A stretch of 64,000 bases of DNA from Aplysia californica (GCF_000002075.1 NW_004797315.1:1573133-1637132), one strand, 5' to 3'. Counted from the first letter of the stretch, positions 1 to 12,631 are shown. The notes: generated by a model not told the origin, from the sequence alone. Made by a program: numbers and translations.

Positions 1-19
1 ATATATATGAAGACTACAG

Positions 20-700
20 GGGGAAAACGACGGTAGTCACAAAAACCTAATTTCGTGATTTTCCTCCTTGTCCTTATCCTGAGCGTCTCGTGACGATGAG
101 TGTTTCCCACAGTCTCGTTTTACAAAGAACGACTGTTGTCCTACGATATCACCACTTTTTAAATAGGCATCCTTTGGAAGAATGACGGTTGTCCATCAAC
201 TTTGAGGGAAGAACGACGGTAGTCCAGTGCAGATCATGTGGCAATAATCACATGACAAGCGTAGGCCAATGTCAAACCACATCCTGTGGCTTTGTCATTG
301 GTAACTAAATGGTGGACGTTGATGTGTTGAAAGTGACTGAGAAGCCTAGAAAAAGAGCAATCTCAGTGTGGGGGGATGGGGGGGTCTTTCATTTGTTGGT
401 GAGTGTGTGAGTGGGAGGGGCAGGGGGGTCTTTCATTTGTTTGTGAGTGTGAGTGATCAGTCACATCGATCCCGGGGAAAATTGACGGTAGTCCAGAAGT
501 ACCCCGTTAGCTTTGGAAGCACAAATTATGGTACATGTACAAAATGCCATACTGCAGATGTGAAAATGGTTATGTACAAAGGCAAATACGGCTTGTCTTT
601 GGTAATCTTAAAAGAAAATTAAGAGTTTGCCTTTAATAGGAAAAGAGTAACATTCACTTTTCCCAAAATAGGAAAAGTGTGACTACGGTCGTTTTCAGTA
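20..700. repeat. Recurring ACGACGGTAGTCC-type motif, no gene seen
   Basis: A motif close to GAACGACGGTAGTCC occurs at 27-40, 127-141, 180-194, 211-225 and 481-494. An inverted form lies at 681-695. Spacing is irregular. The first and inverted copies share flanking GGGGAAAACGAC-like and TTTTCC-like bases, suggesting TIR-like ends of a decayed element. No coding region is supported. Confidence 0.4.
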
Positions 701-704
701 CTAG

Positions 705-880
705 TAGAGGTTTTACGGCGCTCGCAACTGCATAAGGTCATATGAGCGCCAGAAGATTAGAGGTGTTACAAGAGAGTAACGAACATGAAAAAGAAGAAGG
801 GGAGATAAGGACTGTTTGATAGGAAAGAAGAAGCAGCAAACCACACCAGAGCACCCGCCAACCATGACCCACACGGTCAT
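705..880 (-). mobile_element. SINE body type 3 with shared 3' tail
   Basis: Read on the minus strand, the element ends in GCGCTCATATGACCTTATGC and on to CGAGCGCCGTAAAACC at 705-745, the tail used by other SINEs here. Its body (GGTGCTCTGGTGTGG, then Pu/Py-rich) has a second copy at 50085-50255. Confidence 0.6.
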
Positions 881-1010
881 TTTTCCCTGCAGTCTTCATA
901 TAATAATATAACGAGACACGTAAAAAGACATTTGAGTATTATAGAGAGATATGAAAAGAGAGAGCAAAATTTGGGAGACAGAGAAAGAGATATATAGAGA
1001 GTGAGAGAGT

Positions 1011-1072
<62 letters not shown>

Positions 1073-1091
1073 TTGTTTGTTTTTGTAAAGT

Positions 1092-1592
1092 GTTTTACGG
1101 CGCTCGCAACTGCATAGGTCATATGAGCGCGCGGGACACACCTAATATTTTCAGTTGGTAGGAAATTTTGAATTTTGCCCGGGTGGCGGCCGAAGCCTAC
1201 TCTTATCGATTTTAGACCACCAAGGGATCTTTAACGTGCGCAACTTGCACACGGGCCCTCCGAGATTTTTCGCCCTTGTCCGAGAAGGCTAGGTGTAGAT
1301 CATTCCTACCAGAAGATCAGGGGTGTGGCAGAAAGACAGCAGTAAGGAGGGGCCAAGGAGTAGCAGTAGAAAGGTTGCAGAAAGAGTCGGGAGCCCAGAG
1401 GAGGGGGCAAAGGAGGTGATGGGGTGGGGGCAGAAAGTGGAAATGAAAGCAGACAACAGAACATTGCTAGAGAGCAGGAAAGGAGGTGAAAGGAGACAAT
1501 TTTAGAGAAGAAAATTTTTTGGTCGCTACCCGGATTCGAACCCGGGACCTTTGAATGAGAGGCCAACACCTTAACCTCTAGGCCACGAGAGC
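1092..1592 (-). mobile_element. tRNA-derived SINE (type B), full length
   Basis: On the minus strand it starts with a tRNA-like head at 1592, with an A-box-like TGGCCTAGAGG and B box GGGTTCGAATCC. The body is about 400 bp and includes the conserved ATCTTTAACGTGC region on the + strand. The element ends with the shared CGAGCGCCGTAAAAC tail. Relatives are at 44255-44725 and 38090-38578. Confidence 0.85.
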
Positions 1593-1596
1593 CCCC

Positions 1597-1687
<91 letters not shown>

Positions 1688-1980
1688 GAGTAGGAGACAT
1701 CGGGAGTTCTGGGAGAGAGAGATAGAGAGACAAAGACACAGAAAAATAGAGAGAGTGAGTGGGAGGTAAAGAGAGAAAGGAGAAAGAGAAAGAAAAAGAG
1801 AGAGAGATGGAGGGAAGGGGGGTGAGGGAAATCACCCCCCCCCCTCCACACACACACACACACAAACACACACTCATACTCACATACACACGCACGCACA
1901 CAAACACACACACACATACACACACTCACATACACATACACACACACAATCAGAGAGAGAGAGAGATTGAGAGACACACA

Positions 1981-2043
<63 letters not shown>

Positions 2044-2121
2044 AGAGACACAAGAAGAGAAATAGAGAGACAGTTGGGTTAGACATAAACAAAAAAGGTC
2101 AGATAGAAAAAAAAACAGTAC

Positions 2122-2178
<57 letters not shown>

Positions 2179-2276
2179 ACAAACATACATTTGCAGAGAG
2201 AAAACAATGGTGAAAAATCAGGCAGATAAAAGCACAAAGAGGAGACAGACACTCAGACGTTATCTATCTATCTGTA

Positions 2277-2334
<58 letters not shown>

Positions 2335-2336
2335 CC
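1593..2336. repeat. Microsatellite block: (GA)n, (CA)n, (TATC)n
   Basis: There are (GA)n runs at about 1593-1684, 1954-2041 and 2128-2176, (CA)n at about 1850-1950 and (TATC)n at about 2265-2333. An additional (GA)n tract is at 1019-1069. Long Ser-Leu or Arg-Glu ORFs here are products of these repeats. The block is mirrored in the right arm (14893-15690). Confidence 0.9.
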
Positions 2337-3840
2337 AAATCAAATCGAATAAAATCCGTGTAATAGTCAATTAACAAAAAAATGTTACGCCATTTCCTTA
2401 TAACAAATACACTTTCGTAAGAGATTTACATCATTGCACCACAATTAGGCTATACAAGTGTCGTATGATAAGTAAGCATTGGAAGATCATATAGACCTTA
2501 TAAAAGGCCTGACCATCTCCATCTCCCATAGGGGCCAAACCAAGAGGGTAAAGAACCTGAAAAACTCCTCCAAAAGAAAAAAATAGAATCATAGCTTAAG
2601 AACACCGTGGGTTATAAATAGAGGTTCAAGACGATGCCTACTGAACTTTCAACCCTCTGACGCCCCCCTCCACCTCCCTCTTCCCTCCTTCCCAATTCCC
2701 TTTGGAGGAATGGGCAGAAGTTGAAAAAAATCTTAGATTACTTTTGATTCAAAAGCTACAAGTTACGTATTTCATTTCATTATGCGTAGTACTGTGTCAG
2801 CCACGAGTTCAAACCAGAAAGTAGGTTATTGCTAGACATTTTAGCGTTTTTCTTAGCTACCCTTCTGATTTGAACAGAGTTTTACACCCTTGTGCCACGG
2901 TGAGGCCCAGTACTTCCGATTTCCACAAAGGGAGGGAGTGGGGAGGGGCCGTTTTGAGTTGTGGAAGACACAATAAAAATGTGCTTTTATAAGTGAGAAA
3001 AAGAAAGACCATTTATTGTTTTGAAGTTTTGTTCCATGCCTGATACCTAATGAAACCGTTGCGGTAATAAGAAACCAAAACTAGGATGAAAAAAAAACAC
3101 TTTGTAAAGCTCGAGAAGAAAATACTAAAGGTCACTGTGCGTGTTTATATTGTCAGCTCAATACATGTAATTCTACATTCACAAGCATCTGCCAAAAAAT
3201 TATAGATTTTTTTCACACCATCATCTCTTGAAGTATCCCCCCAAAAAAGCTCAATTTTACATCTTCGTTAAATTTATCATGAGTTATCAAAAAGAAATAT
3301 TTGTACACAAATCAAGTAAAAGATAGTTGTTTATCATCAGATATTGCATTAGTACGTATACAGTTGGATAGCAACAAATCTTATAACCAGAAGAGTAAGA
3401 ACAATCAGACCATCAACAGCCTAAACAAAACAATTAAAATAAAACCTCACCTGGTCCACGTAAAGTATATCATTTATTGGGTCTACACATTGTTGTAAAC
3501 ATAGTGGTTGAAACAAAACAATTAAAATAAAACCTCACCTGGTCCACGTAAAGTATATCATTTATTGGGTCTACACATTGTTGTAAACATAGTGGTTGAA
3601 ACAAAACAATTAAAATAAAACCTCACCTGGTCCACGTAAAGTATATCATTTATTGGGTCTACACATTGTTGTAAACATAATGGTTGGAGCGAGGTTGCCA
3701 AAAAAACTCAAGAGAATGAGAGACTTTAATAAAAATGTGTCATCGAACTCAGTGACCCAAACGAAATTAATCTAAATGGAAAGAAATGCGAAATGACAGA
3801 CATATGCCAATGCAAAGAAGATGTTATATATTAGTTTTTG
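1600..3840. repeat. Left arm of a large inverted repeat
   Basis: The sequence matches the reverse complement of 13570-15700 in order: the microsatellite block, the unique segment GCACCACAATT...CCTATGGG region (2440-2540), the CCTGATACCTAATGAAACC segment (3035-3060) and GGTTGGAGCGAGGTTGCC (about 3681). Identity looks roughly 80-90 percent by eye. No gene is seen in it. Confidence 0.8.
3425..3688. repeat. 88-bp tandem triplication
   Basis: Three near-identical 88-bp units contain AACCTCACCTGGTCCACGTA (CCTCAC at 3445, 3533 and 3621). The opposite inverted-repeat arm has only one unit, so the expansion came after the arms formed. Confidence 0.9.
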
Positions 3841-3929
3841 TGCTTGGTTTCTTGTTACTACCAATACACTATTGCTTTTTACAAGAGGATAATATAGCTT
3901 TATAAACATCTGGAAAAAACAATTGTTGC

Positions 3930-4290
3930 GGCAGAGTTGTGGTTCATGAGACGCATGCTACGTATCCCATGGACAGCTAGAAAAACAAATGAAGAAGTCC
4001 TGGTTGAAGCAAATTATAGAAAACAACTTATCACGAATATAAGAAAACGACAGGCAAATTTTTTCGGACACACAATGCGGAAAGAAGCATTAGAGAACAT
4101 TGTAACAACAGGAAAGTTTGATGGAAAGAGAGGTAGAGGCAGACAGAGGGAAAAGATACTGGACAAGATGACAACATGGCTGGGAGCAGCAAGAACAACA
4201 GACACCATTGCTGCTTCCAAAGACAGATGGAAGTGGAGGTCCATGATCGCCCACGCCAGTCGGCAAGGCACCGGATGATGATGAATATAG
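3930..4290 (+). mobile_element. LINE 3' end (RTE-like), 5'-truncated
   Basis: The translation RRMLRIPWTARKTNEEVL, then RQANFFGHTMRKEALENIV and [13 protein letters not shown], is the characteristic C-terminal end of LINE reverse transcriptases found in many invertebrates. The stop is followed by a GATGATGATGAATA 3' terminus. No upstream reverse transcriptase core is present, so this is a dead 5'-truncated copy. A sister fragment is at 34700-34875. Confidence 0.88.
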
Positions 4291-6359
4291 CTTTCCATAT
4301 GTGGTTCTTTGAAAAGGTAAACCCTATTCAAAGCTAAATGTGTTGTAAACAGTTGAAAGTATCTTTATTGCTTTGTCCTCCTACTGTTTTGAGTAACTTT
4401 CGTGGTCGGTCGTTACACTTTCAGTATTATTTATAGTCTGTTATTTTCTGTGCGTGATAAGATGTTGCAACCAACGCACTATTGTGTTTTAGCACTTCGT
4501 AATGTTATTTGCCTGGCTAAACCCTATCCAAAGCTAAATGGGTAGTGAAAAGCTGTAAATATCTTAATATCTGTGTTCTCCTCTTTTTTGGAGCAGTTTT
4601 TTGTGATCGGTCGCAACACTTTAAGTATTGGTTTCAATTTAATAGTTTCTGTGTGAGGCTAGTTGCTGCAATAAACACACTATTTTGTTGTACCAAAGAA
4701 TATAGCATTTTATAGGGTTTTTTTGCTTGGCTAAACCCTATCAAAAGCTAAGTGCGTTTTTTAAAAATGTTGATGCATTTTTTTTCGCCCTTTTGCCATT
4801 TAGAGTAACCTTTTTGGTCAGTCGTTACACTTTTAGTATTAGTTATAGTCTTTAAGTTTTTGTGAGTGTCTAGTTGTTACAATCAACACATTATTGTGTA
4901 TTACCACAACATCTTAATTGTTATAGGGCTTTTTACCTTTTTATTTCCTATCCAAAGCCAAATGGGTTGTAAAAAAGTTGTATGTATCTTTATATCTTTA
5001 TTATCTTACTTTTTAAAAGTAATTTTTGTGGTTGGTCGTTACACTTTTAGTATTGGTAATGATGTATTATCCTTTTTGCGTGGATAGTTGTTACACTTTT
5101 AGTACTTGTTATAATTTATTAGTTTCTGTGCGTGGTTAGTTGTTACAACCAACACATTATTTTGTTTTACCACAGGATATAGAATTTTATTTCGTTCTCT
5201 GCCTTGTTAAACACTACCCAAAGCTATTTGTGTTGAAAAAATGGGAAGTACCTTTACTTTTTTGTCCTCCTACTATTTTGAGTAACTTTTGTGGTCGGTC
5301 GTTACTCTTTAAGTATTGATTACATTTTAATAGTTTTTGTGCTTGATTAGTTTTTACAACCAACACATTATTGTATTTTAACACAGGATCTAGAGTATTA
5401 AATGGTTCTTTTCCTTTTTAAACCCTATCCAAAACTAAATGTGTTTGAAAAAACCAGAAGTATCTGTATTTCTTTGTCTTCCTACTATTTTCAGTAACTT
5501 TTGTGGTCGGTCGTTACACTTTCAGCTTCGCTAATAATTAGTTCGTTTTTCTGCGCTGCTTGTTGTTACAGCTAACACGCAATTTTCTTTTACCACTGGA
5601 TCTAGCATTTTATATGGGTTTTTTTGCCTGGCTAAACACTATCCGAAGTTAAAATGAGGAAGTATCCAATTTTTTTGTGGTCCTTTTACTGTTTTGAGAA
5701 ACTGTTGTGCTCGGTCGTTACACTTTTTTTTTTGGTTATAATCTTTTCCTTTTTTTTTTTTTTTTTTGGCTAGTTGTTAAAACCAACACACTATTGCGAT
5801 TAACCAAAGCATCTAACTTTCTATTGGGTTCTTTGACTGGCTAATCCCTATCTAAAACTAAATTTTTTGGTAAAAAGTTGGAGTATCTTTATTTATTTGT
5901 CCTCTTACTGTTTTGAGTAACTTTTGTGGTCATTCGTTACACTTTTTGTATTGGTTATAGTCTATTAGTTTGTTTTTGAGCGGCTAGTTGTTACAATATA
6001 ATATGGTTCTACTACAGGATTTAAAGTATTTTAGGTTCCCTTTGCCTTTTTAAAACATAAGAAAAGCTAAATGGGTTGTAAAAAGCTTGAATTATTTTAA
6101 TTTTTTTCCCTACTATTTTGAGTAGCTTTTGTGGCCGGTCGTTACACTTTTAGTATTGGTTCTAATTTAATGTTACACTGAAAACACTATTTTGTTTTAT
6201 CACAAACCCTAGCTTTTTACAGGGTTTTTTCCCAAGCTAAATCCTATCCAAAACTAAGTGTGTTGTAAAAATTTGGAAGTTTCTTAATTTTTGTTTGGTC
6301 CTTTTGCTGTCTTGAGAAACTGTTGTGGTCGGTCGTTACATTTTTAGTAGCGGTTATAG

Positions 6360-7224
6360 CAGGCGCGGTTCGTCCATACAGCACGGCTGTGCAGTGCCGC
6401 CCAAACATTTTTAATGTTCTGTTACGTAAAACACCTACAATAATCGAATAAAAGAAGCCAGAAACAAACACTAGCCAAATATTAAATCAAAACAAGGTCC
6501 TCACTGGCGCCATAACTGTCATTTCTGTGTCTATAGCGCCGTAAGACTTGTACTATGCCATGCCAAAGTCCACGCGCTTTAGCTAAACATAATAGGATAT
6601 TCAACAGTGTAACCTGACGTATAAATCGCTCTTGAGGATAACCCAAGCGATGACGACACTCGTAGCGAGTTTGGAGGTAGGCCTACATTAATATTAATAA
6701 GACGGCACAACTCAAATGTGCTCCTGCCGAATAGTGCCGAAACGTATCCCACAGTAGGCAGTCTAAAAATAAACGCGATAGACCGTATCATATTCTTTGC
6801 CAATATTATGTGAGCCCTGGAGCAATCCAGAAGATTGCTCAAGTGAATTGTGATTGGCTCATTGTCTGTCTTGCCACTATTTTAAGTGACTCTGTGACCG
6901 TGAACCTGAGGGAGGTGAAGGTGACCGTCATATGAGTTGTGTCTTTGAATGGTTTTGTAGTGGAGTAGTGAAAGTTATTACTTGAGTGTTCAGTTCCAAT
7001 ACAGGATAAACGAAATTGATGTTTAGCTATCAAACTAATTTAGTACAAGAACTAGAAATCAAAGTGACAAGTAAAAAGAATGAAAATAAAAGCACGAGGT
7101 CCTCCCTCACCAACCCAAAGATCCTAAAATTATACACTGTCTCGTTTACTATGCCCTTGACTATCTTCAGCATGCGATAGCTAAATTGTGCACGTCCACT
7201 TTTTAGCCCCACGAGCCGCCCCTG
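6360..7224. mobile_element. hAT-like nonautonomous DNA transposon
   Basis: The left end CAGGCGCGGTTCGT and inverted right end CAGGGGCGGCTCGT form TIRs. Flanks GGTTATAG (6352-6359) and GGTTACAG (7225-7232) are an 8-bp target-site duplication with one mismatch, in the middle of a satellite unit. CAGG ends with an 8-bp TSD fit the hAT superfamily. No transposase is recognised in its ORFs. Confidence 0.78.
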
Positions 7225-7559
7225 GGTTACAGTCTATTAGTATTTTTTAGTGGCTAGTTGTTACAACCAACACATTATTGTGTTTAACAACAGGATCTAG
7301 AATTTTATAGTGTTGTCCACCTGGCTAAACCCTATCCAAAGCTATTGTGTTGTAAAAAGCTTGAACTGTTATTATTTATTTGTCTTCCTATTGTTTTGAG
7401 TACCTTTTGTGGTAGGTCGTTACACGTTTAGTATTATTTACAGTCTATTATTTCTTTGTGTGTGATAAGTTGTTGCAACCAACACACTATTGTGTTTTAC
7501 CACAAATTTTGATATTTCACTTGGGTATTTGCCTGACCAAACCCTATCCAAAGCTAAAT

Positions 7560-7975
7560 GTGAGGCAGCGTGGTGAAATCAGGCTCTCGTCAAAATAATC
7601 AAAGTGAAGAAACTGTTGAATTTTTATCAAATTTTTGTTTTTTTGCTCAACACCTTTTATGCACATTAAAGAACTCATTTCTGTGTGGATTTTTCGGAAA
7701 AGCGTTGATTAAAGGCACAAAATTGTAAATTTTCGGTTACCACGGACTCTTAAGCTAAGGAAATAACTAATCTTTGGTGGCCATTTTCTCAGTAATTTTA
7801 CCTCTGAAAACAGGTGACCCCCACCTCCTTCTTTCGCGAATATCTCGACTTGTATTCAAGATAAATGGATATTATTTTCTTCCAAATAAAGACAAGTGAA
7901 TAAACTTTAAGATGATATCAATAACTCTACATGCCCAAAAATTGACGAGAGCCTGATTCCACCACGCTGTCTCAC
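7560..7975. mobile_element. MITE family 1, copy in satellite
   Basis: It is 416 bp with TIRs of about 34 bp: the left end GTGAGGCAGCGTGGTGAAAT is mirrored by a right end that inverts to GTGAGACAGCGTGGTGGAAT. Flanking AAAT on both sides is a likely 4-bp TSD. The insertion splits the satellite phrase GCTAAATGGGTTG. Confidence 0.85.
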
Positions 7976-8636
7976 AAATGGGTTGTAAAAAACGCCTAAT
8001 AGTTCTTCTTTGTTTATTCTCTTATTTTTATTAGCAACTTTGTGGTCGGTCGTTACACTTTCAGTAATGATTATATTTTGTTAGTTTTTGTGCTTCTGTA
8101 GTTGTTACAACCAACACACTATACTATACCTTTTTGTCATAAAATCTAGCCTTCTATTGGATTCTTTCCCTGACTAAACCCTATCCAAAGTTAAATGTGT
8201 GGTAAAAAGTTGGAAGTATTTTTTATTTTTTATTATTTTTTGGGGGGGTCCTCCTGTGGTTTTGAAAACAGTTGTGGTCGGTCGTTACACTTTTTTATAT
8301 TGGTTATATTCTATTACTTTTTTTGTGGCTAGCTGTTACTTTCAAAACAGTGTTTTGTTTTACGACAAGATCTAGAATTTTATAGCGTTCTCTGCTTTGG
8401 TAAACGCTATCCAAAGCTAAATGTGATGTAAAAAATTGGAAGTTTCTTTATTAATTTATTGTCCTCCTACTGTTTTGAATAACTTTTGTGGTCGGTCGTT
8501 ACACTTTTAGTACTTGTTATAATTTATTAGTTTCTGTGCGTGGTTAGTTGTTACAACCAACACATTATTTTGTTTTACCACAGGATATAGAATTTAATAT
8601 CGTTCTCTGTCTTGTTAAACACTACCAAAGATATTT

Positions 8637-9109
8637 ATAACAAGATGGGCCACTCAGCCAAAAAAGTGTCCGCCGGAAGTTCGCTCTTTGCTTCAGATGG
8701 CGCTGCAGTCTGTTTTGAAGCTCTTTTTCGTTTTTCCAGAAGAAGAATAGGAATAGCACCTCCTTGCGTGCGCAGATCGACTGCTGTTCATCAGCAGTTC
8801 GGGCTCGCTCAGTGCGGAGTTTTAGGGGTTTTTTTGTATTTTAATGACCTCTCGTCTTTCATTCTTAAGTCAAATTAAACGAAGGAAACAATCACCCTTT
8901 CCTCCGGAAGAGGTTTTTTGTCAGCGTAACCATTTAAAACAAGTGTTCTTCCGAAAATCATTCAAAAACTTGCTAGTTTCACTTTGATTTTTTAAACTCA
9001 AGTAGGATAACTCTGTTCGCAAAAGGTGCGCTTTTGCGAAGAGGGCGCCACCGAATTTTCAGGACACTTTTTTAATTGGCTCAAAGAGAGAAGTGGCCCC
9101 TCTTGTTAT
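8637..9109. mobile_element. TIR element (TAACAAGAKGGGCCACT ends)
   Basis: TAACAAGATGGGCCACT at 8637 is mirrored by an end that inverts to TAACAAGAGGGGCCACT at 9109. Subterminal AAAAAAGTGTCC and GGCGCC-like boxes are also inverted. It is about 470 bp and sits inside the satellite. The 88-codon ORF in it is not recognisable. Confidence 0.65.
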
Positions 9110-9639
9110 GTTGACTCTTTGACACTACACAAAGCTATTTGTGTTGAAAAAATGGGAAGTACCTTTACTTTTTTGTCCTCCTACTATTTTGAGTAACTTT
9201 TGTGGTCGGTCGTTGCTCTTTTAGTATTTGTTATAATTTATTAGTTTCTGTGCGTGACTAGTTGTTACAACCAACACATTTGTTTTACCACAGGATATAG
9301 AATTTAATATCGTTCTCTGTCTTGTTAAACACTACCCAAAGCTATTTGTGTTGAAAAAATGGGGAGTACCCAAAGAATTCTACACTTATAGAACGGGCAC
9401 TGTACCACGTGACCTGTGAGGAATTGAAGACCGAAAACAATGGCGTCTTGAGGGCAAGATTTATCGTTTTCAAAAGTAACCCTATAGCTTTTAAAGCAAG
9501 AGCGGCTTTTACAAACGAGTGAAAAGTGGAACATTTACTGTCCAGTTTGTAATTTTGAGTTTTAGAATTCACTGTGCAACCTGGAGATTGGAATTAAGGT
9601 TTTAAACTGTTGTGTTTTTGGGAGCAACAACAGAAAAAG

Positions 9640-10210
9640 CGGACATAGAGAGTTTATATACGATCTACAGAACTGCGAAAAGATTCGCAACCCGGATGGG
9701 ATTGTTCACTGCACTTTCTAGCTTCCCACACACATTTTGCATACGCATATGGCCTACGTCATTTTTTAGTAGCAAAACTTGTTACAAGAAATTTGTTTTA
9801 CACTGAACATATTTTTTCACTAGATCTTATTAATGTTCTCAAAACATGCGTTCAATAATTAGCTTTATGTCGCCTGCAGAAGTAGAAAAAAAGGACGGAC
9901 TTGCTTTTAAAAGAGATTTAGCTCCAGCTGTAAACTTTTTAAAATCTGTAGAAACCATTGACTGGGATTTTTTTTTAAATATTGGGCTAGTATTTATTAA
10001 AGTATTTTCTTTAAAGAAATTTCTAGAATAATATAGAACCTATGTGTACAAATGTTTGAAAAAATACTCATCTGTTAAGACGAATTGATATATAGATCTA
10101 CGTTATTGTGCAAAAGTAGGAGAATCTAGATCTAGATGTTCGAGAGTTCAGTAGCCTAGATATTTGATAATAAGTTGCGCAACAAATTTTTGACCGCACG
10201 CTACAGTAGT
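9640..10210 (+). repeat. Dispersed repeat, unknown family (copy 1)
   Basis: It matches the reverse complement of 38970-39440 over most of its length (GGGATTGTTCACTGCACTT, GTAGCAAAACTTGTTACAAG, TTTTAAAATCTGTAGA, TTTTTGACCGCAC). ORFs in the two copies are not conserved, so coding is unlikely. Confidence 0.7.
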
Positions 10211-10396
10211 AGTCGATAGTTTATTATTTTCATCCGAAACATTAATTTCCGCATCCATACACCTTTTTGGGCCTTTTTAAGCAAATGTAGTCCTACTTTA
10301 ATTATGTTACTTTCATAATTGTTTTTGAAAGCATTTTCAATTTCTTTCACTTTCACTTCCCATGCGCGGGCACATATAATTATGATTACAATTTAA

Positions 10397-11185
10397 GATT
10401 CCAGATCTGACGAATGTATTTATTAAATAGCGTATAATGCTGGGTTAGCCAAAGCATTGCAATGCGCGCTATTATCAATTATTGAATTGTAAAAGGACTT
10501 CAATTTGATCCCAAACAAGAGACCACTTGTTTTTTTTATACGTATTCATGAATGTGTGTTTGTTTACTGTGAGCGGGGATTAAAAATAAAAGATTAAAGA
10601 TTCCAGATCTGACGAATATATTTATAAAATAGCATAATAGTGCTGGGTTAGCCGATGCCTTGCGATACACGCTTTTATCAATTAATTGAATTGTAACAGG
10701 ACTTCGATTTGATCCATAACAAGAGACCACTTATTTTTTCTTATATATACGTGTTCAAAAATGTGTGTTTGTTTACTGTGTGCGGGCATTAAAAATTCCA
10801 GATCTAACGAATGTATTTATTAAATAGCATAGGCCTATAGGGCAGGGTTGGCCAATGCATTGCGATACGCGCTTTTATCGATTAATTGAATTGTAACAGG
10901 ACTTCAATTTGATCCGTAACAAGAGACCACTTATTTTTCTTATACGTTTTCAAAAATGTGTGTTTGTTTACTGTTTGCGGTCATTAAAGATTCCAGATCT
11001 GACAAATGTATTTATTAAATAGCATAGGCCTATAGAGCAGGGTTGGCCAATGTATTGCGATACGCGCTTTTATCAATTAATCGAATAGTAACAGGACTTC
11101 AATTTGATCCGTAACAAGAGACCACTTATTTTTTCTTATACGTGTTCAAAAATGTGTGTTTGTTTACTGAGTGCGGGGATTACAG
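10397..11185. repeat. ~195-bp tandem repeat, four copies
   Basis: Units start near 10397, 10594, 10792 and 10984 with AAGATTCCAGATCTGACGAA. Each contains ACAGGACTTCAATTTGATCC, AACAAGAGACCACTT and AAATGTGTGTTTGTTTACTG. The stretch 11190-12100 after it holds nothing recognisable. Confidence 0.88.
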
Positions 11186-12247
11186 GGGGACAAGCCCATC
11201 CCCTCGACATGTGATCCAGGGTATGGGGATACATTTTTCTCAAAATGCACACTGCTCTAAAATCCTTGACCAGTGATCACTCTCCATGGAACTCTTTCTG
11301 TTGTGACTGTGGACACAATATTTCTTCATTATCACATCTGAATGAGCCTAGATATCTATCATTCATACATTAGAAACCACACTCTCAACACACACAAAAA
11401 ATGACTTTGAACATATATTCAGGAAACATGCCAGTTCCACTCTTGTTTACTTTACTTTGCATTATTGGCTTTCATGTGTAAACCAATATTTGAGGCCTTT
11501 TCTACATTTTTGTGTTTTTGGCAGCATGTATAATAGGCCTATGTATTTTAAGTGCAACCGACACATTCTCCAATCTCTTGTATTTGTTAGACTCGCACGT
11601 ACTTTAAACAAAGCATGTTGTACACACTATATTCCACTGATGTAAACACACAGATGAATTCTTAAAGTGACAAATAATACATTTTCTCAATATAAGCTCA
11701 ATTTATTGATCTCTTTCTAGTAAATTGGAGAAAAGGCTTATAAGTTATATTGTTCTTTTTTGCTTGCTGTGGATGGCCTTAAGTTTAATGACAATGTAAT
11801 TGTAGTGAGCATCTGTCAGCGTCCCCTTTATCGTAGTACTAATCAAGACTATATCCAGATATTTTGCCAATAGAATTAATGTTCATAATTAGTGTTATTA
11901 TCAAGTGTATTGTGAGTGTGAAGATCTTTAGTGGATCCTAGATCTAGATCCCATCCCATCATTTAAAAAAAAAAACCCAAACCAACACACAAAAACATTG
12001 TAACATTGCCAATTATGACATATCGTTGGCAACAAAAATGTACTAGACTATTTCACTATATTTCCTCTTCGAAGAAAGTTTTAAAATACTGATGTAAGGT
12101 GTCTTCCAAGCCCTACGCATCAGCGTGCATAGCAAGAGAGAAAGAGAAACAGGGTGAGGGATTGTTGAGGAATAAAGTCTCCCAAAGGCTCAATCGCAAG
12201 TCTCTTCGTTTTTAAGGTACGACTGGTGGTTAGTTCTAAGCCCAGCG

Positions 12248-12631
12248 ATGAAGCGTATCCGTAAACTGTTCTTGTCTTGTTTCTCCACCTGTTGCAGGGA
12301 AGAAAGCAACGGCCAGCTGGACTCAGGAGACTCTCAAAGTCTCCATCTCTCCTTGCATAGCAGCTGTTCAAGCCTGCTGAACGAAAAACCACCGTTATGC
12401 TCTCGTGGTGATCATGCCAGATTGGAGGACCACGAAGAAAAGCAAACAGGTGCAGAACTGTCTGACTCACCAAGCGACTATTCTATTTTCAGTAGAAAAT
12501 AAGGTTCCACAAGGACACCGGCGATGCACCTGTCGACAGGCCACCCTGACGAAGATCTACACCTGCTGCTACCCATCAGCTGGGAATGCGAGTCGGACTC
12601 TGGACAGCTGGAAAGCTTCCGTGATAGATAA
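12248..12631 (+). pseudogene. Unrecognised small ORF with one internal stop
   Basis: An ATG with a purine at -3 opens 84 codons (MKRIRKLFLSCFSTCCREES, Ser-rich, acidic end) to a TAA at 12500-12502. The same frame then stays open to 12631, including HPDEDLHLLLPISWECESDS. The stretch is GC-richer than its surroundings and has coding-like amino-acid use on both sides of the stop. It could be a decayed retrocopy, one exon of an unknown gene, or chance. I do not recognise the product. Beyond it, 12640-13570 shows no clear gene. Confidence 0.3.

Larger units (their letters stand above)
4300..9390. repeat. Degenerate ~213-bp satellite array
   Basis: About fifteen diverged units carry the landmarks GTGGTCGGTCGTTACAC (e.g. 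4402, 4601, 5031, 5294, 5509, 6137, 8044, 8276, 8490), TTACAACCAACACA and CCCTATCCAAAGCTAAATG. Typical spacing is 200-220 bp. Three TIR elements (6360-7224, 7560-7975, 8637-9109) interrupt it. No coding region is present. Confidence 0.88.

Noticed and set aside
1518-1592. tRNA gene
   Set aside because: The A and B boxes belong to the head of a full-length SINE; the same holds for 38090-38165, 44640-44725 and 46890-46968.
1306-2190. 294-residue ORF rich in Ser and Leu
   Set aside because: It is a product of (GA)n and (CA)n microsatellites plus an antisense SINE; not a protein.
6579-7212. Three consecutive minus-strand ORFs
   Set aside because: They lie inside the hAT-like element but show no transposase motif, and the intronic copy does not keep the frames.
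9612-10031. Two ORFs of about 60 residues
   Set aside because: They lie in a dispersed repeat whose second copy (38970-39545) does not preserve the frames.
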